A stretch of DNA of 64,000 bases. Source: Bombus terrestris. Lineage: Eukaryota > Arthropoda > Insecta > Hymenoptera > Apidae. The number at the start of each line of letters is the position of its first letter. The first letter of the stretch is position 1. The stretch covers positions 4,712,001-4,776,000 of the forward strand of contig NC_063269.1 of the NCBI RefSeq assembly GCF_910591885.1, written 5' to 3'. Shown one piece after another: positions 36,181 through 48,515 of the stretch. The notes below the pieces were generated by a model, which saw only the letters and a list, made by a program, of their open reading frames with translations, was not told the origin of the DNA and ran no database searches. The translations under genes and the position numbers were made by a program.

Positions 36181-38819
36181 GCTTGTACATCTTACTCTCT
36201 AATAATCTTCATCAATGAATAAATCTTTGATGAAACGATTTTTTTATATATAAAAGAAATTTCTTCCCTGCTTTTTTTTTATTGCTTTTTTCTCTTCCAT
36301 TCGAAGGTAGCCCAGAAGCGACCGACAATCGTCACATTTTGTGCGGTTGTCCAACGGTCGAAGATAAACAGAAGAGAACGTGTTACAGTTATTGTTCGGT
36401 GAAACAATGAAGCTGTTGCATGTAACGCCCACGTGACACACCGCAACTCGATAGAATTTTACTGTTTTGTGAATGATGCTGCCCCGTATATGGTAGCAAC
36501 GCGAAATAATGTTAGACAAGTGGGCGCAAAAGACCATTTCGAGTGAGGAACGATCTGCGGTAAATTTATACGGGCGTGACTCGCAAAATAAGTTGTTAAG
36601 AAGTTTGCAACGATCCACTTTCGCACTCGGCCAAGATATCGCGATTCGGTAAAGACCGTGTTGGCGATCGTTACGCTTACCTACGCGGAAAGCGATCAGA
36701 TTTCTGGTCGAATCGTAGCTTTCTCGACGAATAACGATCCATCGTGTACCATCGCGGATCTACCGATAAGATTTACGAAGTACGCTTTGGTGGATGCGCG
36801 TTACCGTGATCAAGTGATCTATCTTGTACAATTATATTGGTAAATCGGCCTGCAGGAAAGTACGTTCTCTACGTGTGTTCGGAAAATGATACCAAGTTGA
36901 GATACTTGCGAGATAAGAATACCTAATATACCGTTTGTTGAGGGCCGCGGATGATTTAACGTCGAACGGAAGATTTCAAGAATAACGGCGATTATTTCGC
37001 TTTCTATTAAATTTATCACGTTCATTTATGGGAAGCGTGTCGCGGATAAATCACCCTTTGTGCCGAGATTAGTTATTCCTACCGCGAGTCATCTTGGCTG
37101 ACTTTTCACGGTTATTACTACTTGTTTACCGCGTCTTCTACTTCCATTCAAAACTCGCATCCAATTAATCAAAGTTACGTTCGAGAAAATCGCTTTTAAC
37201 GTTGCAGTTCTTCTCACACTAACGTGATCGCGATACGGTTCAAGCGATCAGATGAATTGTAAAACTGGTCGTATCACACAGAGTTCGTATCGTATCGTCT
37301 GAATAAATGTCAGGATCTTTTGTCGTCTTTCGGATCATAACCTTTCGAATATCATGGACCAACAAATGGCATATGCATGCACGTTGTCGTACCACTGAAC
37401 ATCGGATATCAAGCACGCGGGTACCGGCGGCATCCTGCCGCACCCTCTTTCGCGACACATACTTGTCCTTAACCTTTGTCAATCAGGAAGTTGATATCAT
37501 AAAACCGACACGTTGTTGAGCGTCACTTTATAGAAATCAAGTAAAAGATCAATTTCCGACGGATAGCTTCCGTTCGAAACGCCTCGACCAGATCTATTTG
37601 GATAAAAAGATCCTTAAAACGTTCAAGTCGAAATTGTTGGCAGGTAAAGCTTTGAGACTCCTAATTTCCCGTGGCATTCCATCCCGTGCGCGTAGTAGGT
37701 ATGTGCATAGTTTCCGTTCTTTCTAGATAACGATTTCTCAAACGTTCCTCGGACCGTCCGTACACGGGTTTAATCTTATCCACGCGACGCTGTGTTCAAG
37801 ATCCTACGTTACGTCGTGAAAAAACGGAAGAGGAGAGAGAAAAGAAGAGAGGAAGAAAGGAAGGAAGTGGCGGTGGGCGCACACGCGTAAATCGGGTTAG
37901 CTATCGATACGGTAATCGGCACATACGGTCGGTAGAGGGAGGAGGAGTCGGTGGTGTCCATATAGCGGCCGGTACCCAGTAAACTAGATTAAAGGAAAAC
38001 AGCGAAGAGAATCTAGTCGCGCGTGTAGCTCGCGCGGCCGTGCTCTCGATCGAGAGAAAAAAGAAGACGGAAGAGAGCCGAGAGGGAAGAGAGGTGGAAA
38101 GTTCGAGCGAAGCGTTCGATCGTGGTAACGGATTAGTTATAAAAGTGGCTACAGGGCCGCGGATATATATCTACGGCATCGTGGTTCTAGACCTCTCGTT
38201 CCACCGCCTCTCTTCCCCGTTACCCCACACCCTTGTCAACCTAACTGCCTCTTTCTCTGTCTTGTCCTCTCCTCTTCGTTCTTCTGCTACCCCTCCTCCC
38301 CCGCGCATTATTCATCTCGGTCGTCCTTTCTTCGTCCCTCCGATGCGACTCAAGTTCCGTCTTCGTTCCTCGGCTAGATCCATCTCCGTTTCACAGGCAG
38401 CCGGTCTCTTTCCCTGGTTCGCCCGTAAGCGGTCCTCGTTGCGAACGCTTCTCAGCGGCGGCCATCTTGCATACCTGAGCCTCCGCATTGCTCGTTCCTC
38501 GAGGGCAAAAGGGAGAATATCTCAGCGCGAGACGACGCTGGGATGCGCGAGGATAGAGTCGAAGGTGGGAGGATAACGGCCGCGGGGACAGAGACGGGGA
38601 ACGAGGGCGCTATGAGGGGCCCGGCCACCTTCCGCAGGAGAATGGAGGGGCAAGGAAAAGACACGTAGGGCCCAGGGTGGGAGGGAACGTGTACGCCGGT
38701 GGTGGAACTAGCATGTCCTGAGTGGAGAGAGAAAGCTCGACCGACGAACCTCGCATCAGACGAAGAAGGAACAAGGTAAGATGGAGACACTACCGGAACG
38801 GACAAAGATGCGACGAACC

Positions 38820-39600
38820 AAAGAGCCTAGATGGAGGAGGATAGAGGTAGAAGGGCAGAGAGAAGGAGAACCGCGAATGTTTCTCTAGACAAAGAGGGAA
38901 AACGCTATCGATGTTTGGTTAGACAAAGACGGTCTAAGTTCCAGAGAGATAAGGATAGAAACCGGTGTCTCGGAAAAGGAGGGTTCGCGAATGCTTTACT
39001 AGACGAAGAGGAAAAGCGACACCGATCGCTAGAAGGAAGGAGTTAGAGAGGGAGGGAGAGAGAGGGGGGAGAAAATGCGATGTAGATAGGTTGCCTGAGA
39101 AAATCGGAGAGAAAAGAAAGAGCATGCGGGCCCAGATGAGGCTTTTCTAAATACGTCTGAGAAAGAAGGTGGATCGAAGAGCAGTGGCAGGAGGTGTGGG
39201 GGGGGGGAGGGGACGAAAGAAACAGAGATAAGCTGAGAGTACAGGGGACCAAGAGGGATAGAAAGTGTCGAGCTTGGAATAAGACGATGGATCAAAGAAG
39301 TTTGTACAAAGTCGAAACGGGAGGAAAGATATTGATAAAAGGGTGGCAAAGGAAGTGGAAGCGAGAGAGGAACACCGACAAAGAGCGTTGGCGCGTGGAA
39401 GAGAGAGGAAAGGCGAAAGACGGTGGCCGAAGAGAGAAAGAGAAAGCCAAAGGTTTCTTCGAAGAAAGAGAAAAAGTGATATCGATGGAAGGTGTGCGAG
39501 CGCGCGGCAAAGGAGCGGGGAGTGTAAACGGTGAGAGAGGAGAAACGGAGAAGGAAAGAGAGGGGAACGAAGGAAGAGCGAGAGAAACAGATGCATACAT
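38820..39600. repeat. Polypurine-rich tract (plus strand) upstream of dachsous
   Basis: About 780 bp in which the plus strand is dominated by A and G (GAGAGAGG, GGAAGGAG, AAAGAGAA and similar). A G run of nine follows at about 39199-39207. This skew, not selection on protein, explains the Arg/Lys/Glu-rich open frames on the plus strand and Ser/Leu/Phe-rich frames on the minus strand. Confidence 0.8.
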
Positions 39601-40667
39601 CGGGCCCGATGGATCGGAGAGGGACGGCGTCAGCAAGCTCGAAGAATGCTTCTCCTGGCAGCGGCGAGGTTCTGGGACCGTCTCGGTTCAGTCGAGTCAG
39701 GTCAGTCCTCGGGAAGGTGATATTCTTCGTCGTCGTACGTTCACGGGGCCTTACGTCGTCGCGTTTACGGCCCACGTTACTCCTTCTTTTCGCTCCTTTC
39801 GTGTACGTGTGCGCGTGTCTTTCTTTTTTACCCTTTCGTTTCGTTTCTCTTCTTCGTCTTTCGGTTATCTTCCCCCTGTAAGTTTCGCTGGTCGCGCACA
39901 CTCGCGTCTTTTCGCCTCTAGCTCTCGCGTCTCTCGCTGTTTACCCCCTCGATCTTTTTCACCCCGCTCCCCGCGTGAAACCAACGTTTCGCGAACGTGG
40001 ACGCACGGGAGAAGCACGGTCGCGTGCGCGAGTGCGAAACTCATCGCGACACAAACTACGACTCTGATACGACGACGTTCGAGTTTCCACGAGCAAGTGT
40101 TCGCCAACCGCCGGTTGGTCGATGGATGGTCCGATCATAACGTGTAACGTTTGAAGAACGATCTCGTTACGACGTTGCACGTCGCACTGAGGAAAAGCGC
40201 ACCGTGTCGTGCCGCCGGAAGATCATCGTCATCCACGAGTCAGTGGTTATCGTTCACCAACGACGTGTTTGTTTTGTGCCGTTAGTGGTGGATGTGCTGC
40301 TGGGAATCAACTTTGGATGTTTGACTGTGCGAAGCAAAGGCTCGATATCGGAAAGTGATTCGATCTCTGATTCCATCCGTACGTGGCACGGGAACTTTGA
40401 GAAAGTGTCGTGTCGAGAGGAAAAGTCGATACAGAAGAGGGTGAAAAGCGGTGGGAACCGCGAAAAACGGAAAGATCGCGCGTGTCGGTGTATCGAGTGA
40501 CACGGAGGAACGCGAGGGAGCAGCGACCGCGAACGTGGTCGGAAACCGTGGCGGCGTCGCGCGAAAAATCTTGATCCGACAACGATCCGCCACCGAACCA
40601 CCTTACCCTGTTTACCGTGCGCGTATCACAGGGTGGATCGTTCAGATTTCGGAGAGGATCGAAAAGT

Positions 40668-40732
40668 TGGTGGTGGTGGTGGAGGTGGTGGTGGTGGTGG
40701 TGGTAGTAGTGGTGGTGGTGATCGGTGGAAGG
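40668..40732. repeat. (GGT)n trinucleotide repeat in the dachsous 5' region
   Basis: Long run of GGT with a few GGA/AGT interruptions, about 650 bp upstream of the dachsous start codon and probably in the 5' UTR or an adjacent intron. Confidence 0.9.
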
Positions 40733-41322
40733 TGGAAAAGTATCGAGGATCGGAGGCGTGCAGCATCCGCAGACGCGTTTCGCGAGGCGCGGCTCTGCGG
40801 GTCAGTGCCCCCTCTGTCGGCTCGAGTCTCTCGTGTTCACTTGACTTTCCGCGGCAACGAGCAAAAAGGAGCGAATAAAAAAGAAAACGCCCACACCTTC
40901 GAGGCATCCTTAATCCGATTTCGAGCCGAGCCCGGTTAGAACGTAGCCCGGTTTCGAACGAAGAAGCCGAGAGAAGCTGAGAGACACGAACCTACGAACA
41001 CGGATGAGCAAACGGATAGAAAGAAGGAAAGAAACGAATACATACAGAGAAAGATCGAAAGCATGGAATCCGTTAGCGATCGAAGCAACTGGTCGGCCGC
41101 TCGTTGACTCTCGGATCGTTTGGCCTCGTGGTTCGGTCGTGCCATGTCGAGCGTGCCAGCACCAACTACGTGAAGAAAACGTACAAGAGGGAAGATGAAC
41201 GTGCGGCCGACGATGAGGAAAAAGAACGAGAGGTAGTATCAAAGGAGCAGCGATACTTTTATGTCGTCGAACAAGAGAGGAATTTAGGTAAGGAAGGGGG
41301 CGCGTTCGAAGGGACAGAAGAG

Positions 41323-44300
41323 ATGATCATTCGAAGTTCGATGGTCCTAGCCCTGGTCCTGGCACTGTTGTCGGTGGACCAAAATGGCGGCCAACCGAAC
41401 GGCCAGGAGAGACACGCGTCCGATTATTTTTCTCGCAAACTACCTCAAAGGGTGACGCGACTGGTGCCACGACGGTCACCGATGTTACCGCAGGACAGCG
41501 CGGCCGCGATGGGCCTGGCGATGCAGAGCAGAGCGGTCGATACCAGGGTTCAACTGGAGGTCAGAGAAGGCGAGCCAAAGGGGACCCTGGTAGGCCTGAT
41601 ACCGGTCAAGCCTGGCTTTACCTACAGGTTCAACGAGCCGCCGCAGGAATTCGTGCTGGATCCCGAAACCGGCAAGATCAGAACGGCCAAAGTCCTCGAC
41701 AGGGAAGCGTTGAGCAGCGATAGGTTCGACCTGGTCGTGTTGTCCAGCCAACCGACTTATCCGATCGAAGTGAGGATCCTCGTGCTGGATATCAACGACA
41801 ACGATCCGGAATTTCCGGAGTCGAGTATAGCCGTGAGTTTCTCGGAATCGGCAGTGGTGGGGACGAAATTGTTGCTGGATGCTGCCACGGATAAGGATAC
41901 GCTGGAGAACGGCGTGGTCGACGATTATTTCATCGTGAATGGGAACACCGATGAGAAATTTCGTTTGGAAGTGACCGGCAATCCGACCGGTGAAACATCT
42001 TATCTGCATTTGGAAACGACGGGAAAATTGGATCGAGAACAGGTAGAATTTTATTCGTTGAACGTTTGCGCGAGGGACAGAGGCCGACCACCGAGGTTGG
42101 GTTATCTTCTGGTAAACGTGACCGTGTTGGATGTGAACGATAATCCTCCGATATTCCAGCAGAGCGACTACGTGGTCGCTCTGAACGAGAGTGCTCCGGT
42201 AGGAACCAAAGTGTTGACGGTTCACGCGACGGACAAGGATTCCGAGGACAATTCCAAGTTGACGTATTATTTACCGGATACCGAGAGACAGTTCACGATA
42301 GACCCAGAAACAGGCACCATAACGACGGTCGAGCCTCTGGATTGTCCGCAACAGAGTTGCACGATCGCGGCGCGTCTAGGAGACGGTTGTCCAAAGAGCT
42401 GCGTCATAACGGTCTTTGCTCGAGATCACGGTTCGCCGAGGCAGGATGGTCGGACCTACGTAACGGTGAATCTATTGGACGCGAACGATCACGATCCTGA
42501 AATAAAGTTCAGCTATTTCCCATCTACGCCGGGGTTCGCCACCGTCGACGAGAACGCCGCCAAGGATTCGATCGTGGCCGCAGTCGCGGTTATCGACAAC
42601 GACGAGGGCCTGAACGGCGAGACCACCGTGGAAATTCGTGCTGGTAACGAATTGGGCCACTTCAGACTGGACAATACTCCTAGTTTCGATATAGTTCGCG
42701 TGAACGGTCGACTGGACCGCGAGGAGATACCGAAATACAATCTGACCGTGGTTGCGACCGATAAAGGCACGCCGCCGCGATCGGCAACCGCCTACCTCGT
42801 GATCCACGTGAACGACGTTAACGACCACGAACCGGTCTTTCAACAGAGCGAATACTCCGCGGTGCTGTCGGAACTTTCGCCTACCGGCAGCTTCGTGGCT
42901 AGCATCTCCGCGACGGACGCCGATTCCGGATTGAACGCGAGAATTTATTACGATTTCGACTCGGGCAACGAGCAAGGTTGGTTCGCGATCGATCAGGACA
43001 CCGGTTTGGTCACCACCGTGGCGACCCTCGACAGGGAGGTGCAAGGAAGCATAGAGTTGCACGTGTCCGCCAGAGACGGTGGTCCCAATCCCAAGTACGC
43101 TTCGACTCACCTCAAGGTCACGATTCTCGACGAGAACGACGAGGCGCCTAGATTCTCGCAGAACGTGGTTCGCGTTACGTTGTCGGAAAATACCCCGCCG
43201 CAGAGTCTCGTGGCCACGTTGACGGCGGTGGACAACGACCAAGGAACGAACGGTAGCGTCGCGTACAGCTTTCACTCGAGCGTGTCCAGGGACTATCCGA
43301 AAACGTTCGCCCTCGACGGACTGACCGGCCAATTGACCACGAAGGTGAACTTGGATCGCGAGACCACCGCCGAATATCAGATTCTGGTAATCGCCAAGGA
43401 CCAAGGTACTCCGCCGCAATCGTCCACGGCGACGGTGATATTGACTCTAGAGGACGTCAACGACAATTCGCCGGTGTTTTATCCGTGGAGGTACTTGATG
43501 CCCATACCGGAGGACGCCCCGCCAGGAACATCGGTGGGTAAAGTGACGGCGACCGATGCCGATGCTCGGGAAAACGCTCAGGTCAGATACTCGCTGGAAT
43601 CTGGTGGCGAGGGACTTTTTACAGTCGACGAGAGAACCGGCGAGATCACTCTTCAGGGTTCGTTGAGGGCGGCTCACAAGACCCTCTACGAATTGAACAT
43701 ATCGGCCAAAGACACCGGGGACAGAGTGGTTGGCAGAAACGCTCTGGTTGAGATCATTCGCGAGGAAGACTTGGAACACCTGGAGTTCGACACTTACAAC
43801 GGTTACGAGTTCAGGATAGCCGAGGACAGGGGAGAATGCGGCGCGATGTCGAACGTGTTCGCTCGAGACGCGGGCACCGTACAGATTACGCAATACGACA
43901 GCTCCAAGATCTCGTATGCCATCGTGTTCGGCGATCCGAAGGGTAACTTTAAGATAGACGAGAGTACCGGCACGATCAGTACTTCCGGGTGTTTAGATCG
44001 GGAGCAGGTGGCTTACTACAGTCTGCAATTATCGGCCAGAGCCGGACTCGCTTACGGGCAAACGTCCGTAAATATCACGGTGTTGGACATTAACGACAAC
44101 CCGCCGAGGTTTCCCAAGGGCGAGATCGGTGACGAGGTGCTTCTGAAGGAAAACGCGGCCGTAGGTCAAGAGGTGTGCCTGGCTCGCGCCAGGGATCGCG
44201 ATGCCAGCGCCAACGCGAGGATCGTCTATTCGTTGACTCACAATCCCGGAGGACAGTTCAGGGTCGCAGAAAATTCTGGCATTATTTATCTAGACAAGCC

Positions 44301-46683
44301 GATACGAGCTGCGCCGGGAACGGTACTGCACTTGGAGGTAACCGCCACGGATTCCGGAAATCAGCCGTTATCCGCTCAGCATCAAGTCAGGGTAACCATC
44401 GAAGACGTAAACGACCATACGCCGGTGTTCAAGCTGACCAGCTACGAGACGTCGCTACCGGAGTCCACACCGGTGAACGATAGATTTTTCTCCCTGACCG
44501 CTATCGACGTCGATCTCGGAGCTAACGGCCGGGTGTTGTACAGCATAACCGACGGAAATACCGAGGATCGGTTCGGAATATTCCCGGACGGCCAGTTATA
44601 CGTGAAGAACGTTCTTGATCGCGAGGAGCTGGACTATTACGCGCTCGAGGTAACGGCCACAGATCAAGGTAGCCCGTCTAGAAGCTCGGTAGTACCGGTG
44701 GTCGTTCACATAATCGACGAAAATGACAACGCGCCGGAATTCACCAATTCGAGCTTCGTCCTCCACCTACGCGAGAACGAGCCACCGGACACGTTCGTCG
44801 GGAAATTATTGGCAACCGATCGAGACGTGGGTCGCAACGCCGACCTCGTCTTCTCCCTTCCAGCTAGTCAACAGGACTTCACCGTCGATCCCAGAAACGG
44901 TTTCATCAAGTCTCTTCGAGTGTTCGACAGGGAGCTGCTGGTAACCAATACCGGTAGCAGTTACATTACCTTGGAGGCTACCGTCACCGACAACGGAGTC
45001 AATCGACTTCGCGATCGAGTCAAAGTTGTCATCTACATCACCGACGTCAACGACAATATCCCACAGTTTCAGAGGTTACCGTACAGGGTACAGGTAAACG
45101 AGGGTGCCGCGATCGGCACGCAACTATTACGAGTGTATACCACGGATGCCGACGAAGGATTGAACGGGGATGTGTTTTACTCTCTGGAGGATGGAAATCA
45201 ACACGGCCGGTTTGCCATAGACGAGGCGACCGGACAGATCTCTCTGACGAAGGAGTTGGACCGCGAGACTACGGATGCGTACGTGTTGACTGTAGTGGCG
45301 CACGACGCCGGTTTGGAAACTCGTCTGTCCTCGAGCACGATCGTTCACATCGAAGTGCTCGACGAGAACGATAACGTGCCCCTGTTCGTCGACGATAAAT
45401 CAAGCATCTCCGTTCTCGAAACGACACCGACCAACACGGAACTACTTAGGTTCAAAGCCACGGATAACGATCTGGGACCGAACAGCGAGCTAGCCTTCGC
45501 CATATCCGCTGGCAACAGGAGGGACACCTTTTACATCGATCCTCTGACAGGGACGTTGTACTTGAGAAAGCCGCTGGATTATGAGGAGCTGGAAAAGTAT
45601 ACGCTGAACGTGACCTGCAGCGACGGCGGTCATCCGAGGTTGAGCTCCGTTACCACGTTGATCGTCGAGGTTATCGATGCCAACGACAATCCGCCGGTGT
45701 TCCCTAACACCGCGATAGCCAGACAAATTAGAGAGGGAATTCTGGTGCACACGCCGATAGTAACCATCACGGCGGAGGATCCCGATTCGAACGAGAACGG
45801 AGTGGTCACGTACTCTATCGCTAGTCAAGATCCGGAGGATCAGGTTCGAAGATTCGGTATAAATCCATCCACCGGTGTCATACACACCCTGTTGCCGATC
45901 GATCGCGAGGAAGTCGACACCTATAAATTGGTGGTCGTGGCAACCGATAGCGCTCAACCAGCTAGCGCCAGGCTGTCCGCGGAAAAATTGGTCATCGTCA
46001 TCGTCGAGGACATCAACGACAACGCGCCGATCTTTGTCAGCATGTCCGCCGTCGTGTTACCGCTCAAAGGAAATTACTATCAGTATCAAAAGGAGATTAC
46101 GGTTACCCAGCTGGTCGCCAGAGATCTGGACTCCAGCACCAACGGTTTGGTCACCTACGAGTTGCTTAGATCGAGCATCAACTATCCGGACATGTTTCGA
46201 ATCCATCGAAACACGGGCCACCTGACGATAAGGTTGCCGCGATCCCTGAAGAGCAGCTTTGAGCGGGTCTCCAAGTATCAAGTAGGGATCCGCGCTACGG
46301 ACGAGGCCGTTCAGGCGGAACGAAGATCCACGGAGACCTATTTGACCCTGATAGTGCCCGGGGAAGATGGGGACGATCAACCAATATGGGAGCACCGTGG
46401 CCAGATCGAGGGCAACGTGTATGAGAACGAGCCGATCGGCACAAGCATTTTGAGAGTGAGTGCTCGCAGTCGTAGATCGAATATCGATCTCGAATACTAC
46501 GTGACGAACGTGACTGCTGGTAGCGGCGGTCCGCAGGTCGACAGATTGTTCGACGTCGACACGAAGACAGGTATATTGTCGACGGCTGCCGCGCTGGACA
46601 GGGAAACAGGAATCCAGTGGTACGAGGTGGAGCTGTACGCCATCGGTGTTGGTGGTACCAGGCCCAGTACGACGTCCACCAAA
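41323..46683 (+). CDS. ds: Protocadherin Dachsous, N-terminal part encoded in one 5.4-kb exon (gene continues past the window)
   Basis: The frame starts at ATG 41323-41325, the first in-frame ATG after a non-ATG open stretch, and runs 1787 codons to a GTAAGT donor at 46684 in phase 0. A signal peptide (MIIRSSMVLALVLALLS) is followed by 15 extracellular cadherin repeats and the start of a 16th. Inter-repeat calcium linkers read INDNDPEF, VNDNPPIF, ANDHDPEI, VNDHEPVF, ENDEAPRF, VNDNSPVF, a degenerate one after repeat 7, then INDNPPRF, VNDHTPVF, ENDNAPEF, VNDNIPQF, ENDNVPLF, ANDNPPVF, INDNAPIF and a degenerate one after repeat 15. LDRE boxes recur in most repeats. The block from AVLSELSPTGSFVASISATD matches my recollection of fly Ds closely. 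Dachsous binds Fat between cells to control planar cell polarity and Hippo-pathway growth. Remaining repeats, membrane segment and cytoplasmic tail must lie beyond 64000. Confidence 0.93.
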
Positions 46684-48476
46684 GTAAGTTCACGTCTTTG
46701 ATTGATCATCCCGGAGATATTAATGATCCGGTGCGTTCTGAAAGTCATTCGCCGCTTTTTGTCGAGCAGATTCGTCTTTCCCCTCGTGCAGCTTTCTTTC
46801 TCCCTTTCTCCGGGGTAGAGAACCGCGAGCCCACGATTCTAGCTCGTTCCTTTTTGCGTTTCGTCTTGCTTCACGCGGCGCGCACGTCGACGTGCTAAAA
46901 ATTCCATCCGGTGCTCGCTCGAAACGATCCGTCCTGAGGAAGCGAGCGATAGCGACGACAGTAATGTGCGGTTTAACACGCGCAAAGTTACCCTCTCGAT
47001 TTGGGGGGAGGCGGTAGTCGAAGAGAAAAACCGAAAGAAGGAGATAATCGTGAGAAACGCGGGGATGCAATCGACGCGCAGCCAACCGTCCTGCAAGCTT
47101 GTTTATCACCGGCGGCTCGTTCATCACCGGTTAAACGCGACTGCATGGATTTATTAATCCACCGTCAGGGCGCGTTACGCGTACAGGCTTCTCGTCTTAC
47201 GACACGATAGACACGGCGATTCGTTTGCTTGGGAATCGCGTTACGTAAGGGAATGATCTTAACGTAATTAGGGTCAACGATGGAGAGTCGCGGCTAAGAA
47301 TCTGCAAGACGAGAGTATCGTCGGAAACAATACGTCGTCGAGAATGAGCGAGAAGAGAGGAGTGAAGAGGAGGGAGGCGACCGTAATAGCGGTTCGAGAG
47401 AACAGATCGGATTAATCGCGGGATGGTAGGAGAAATCGATATCGACTATGTACGTACTTACGTTCTTCCCTCGAGCTATTAGCCTTTGCGATCGGGAATT
47501 ACGCGAAATACGCGAACGTGGAAAAACGAAACGGCCGTGACTGCGCGGGACCACTTCCCTTCGAATCGTTTCCGAATTGAGGAATTCACGGTCGTCGAAT
47601 TTGAAAGAGGCGGCGGCTAGACCGTCGTCTTCCGATAGGACATTTCTCACCGAAAATTAGCCGTAGAATTTCTGGTGGTGGTTAGGCGACTACGCGACAC
47701 CGTGTATAATTCTCAACTAAAAGGCAGCCAGTGGGCGACAAGGGGAATAGGATAGTTGTTCGTTTTGGAAAAGGGCACGTGTTCCACAGCGCGGGACCAT
47801 CCCTCGTTCCAGCACTATCGTCGACTATCTTCGCGATATCCATATAGCGTAGATGCGTGTGTGTGCGTGTGTATGCGATTATATACACGTAGTCACGCAC
47901 ACGTCCATAGCGGGGATGATCCAGCAAAAGCGAAAGGACGAAAAGAGGGACAAAGACGACGAGAACGAGCTAGAAAGACGCGCGACCAAAGAGTGGGAGA
48001 GAATAAACGACAAGATGAACCGCGTGCCAGGAAATCAAGTTGGATTCGAGTCGGAGCTGCTGGTGCTGCTGGCTGGCTCGCTGCCGGAGGTTCAGAACTC
48101 GAGAAAAACTTGATCTCGGGTGAACGCATACAAACAGCCGGACGTAGGTAAAAGTCGGTCCATCTTTACCCCCGGTGCGACTGCTGCTGGTTGTTGCTGC
48201 TGCTTCATTTCTGAAGATTCTCTCTCCCACCCTGATCTCTCCCTATGGCTTGCCTGGCCCTCCTCCCCCTGGAGGAGTGTGCTCCCAGTTTCGGGCCCTG
48301 CTTCTTCCTATCTTTCGTTTCTTTCGTCTGTCCCCGTCTTCGTCGTTTCGTTTGACCCTACCTTTATCGCTCGCTGTGGGATCTGTGACTCTCTTCGGGA
48401 ACCGACTACAGTTCGGACGTTTTTGTTCCAGACCCGACTTTTGTTCTCTCTTCTCTTCGGCTCTGCTCCTTTCTCT

Positions 48477-48515
48477 TTCTTTTCGCCCCCCCCTCTCTCT
48501 CTCTCTCTCTTGTTT
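48477..48515. repeat. (CT)n microsatellite in a pyrimidine-rich block
   Basis: A C run followed by CTCTCT units within a pyrimidine-rich stretch of about 48200-48620 in the dachsous intron. Confidence 0.85.

Larger units (their letters stand above)
36145..41322. other. Upstream region, promoter and 5' UTR of dachsous
   Basis: From about 36.3 kb the sequence becomes markedly richer in G, C and CpG. No protein-coding exon is supported before 41323. Large open frames (such as 39194-40147 and its antisense counterpart) come from purine-rich low-complexity DNA. Clusters of TCAGT, an insect initiator-like motif, occur at about 39688-39712 and 40240, so transcription may start in 39.6-40.3 kb; this is weak inference. 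The 5' UTR probably occupies much of 40.2-41.3 kb. Long purine-rich and (GGT)n repeats are annotated separately. Confidence 0.5.

Noticed and set aside
36244..36618. A 124-aa minus-strand open frame after FCF1
   Set aside because: No recognisable family, no splice context, and it spans the composition boundary; it is compatible with chance.
39029..40147. Open frames of 290 aa (minus) and 317 aa (plus) overlapping upstream of dachsous
   Set aside because: Composition follows the purine skew: Arg/Lys/Glu on one strand, Ser/Leu/Phe on the other. There are no domains and no sign of coding periodicity independent of the skew.
41104..41322. In-frame N-terminal extension of Dachsous
   Set aside because: The frame is open upstream but contains no ATG, and the signal peptide begins right at ATG 41323; treated as 5' UTR.
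41485..43893. Long antisense frames across the dachsous exon
   Set aside because: They are the reverse-frame shadow of a GC-rich, codon-biased coding exon; the plus-strand cadherin reading is unequivocal.
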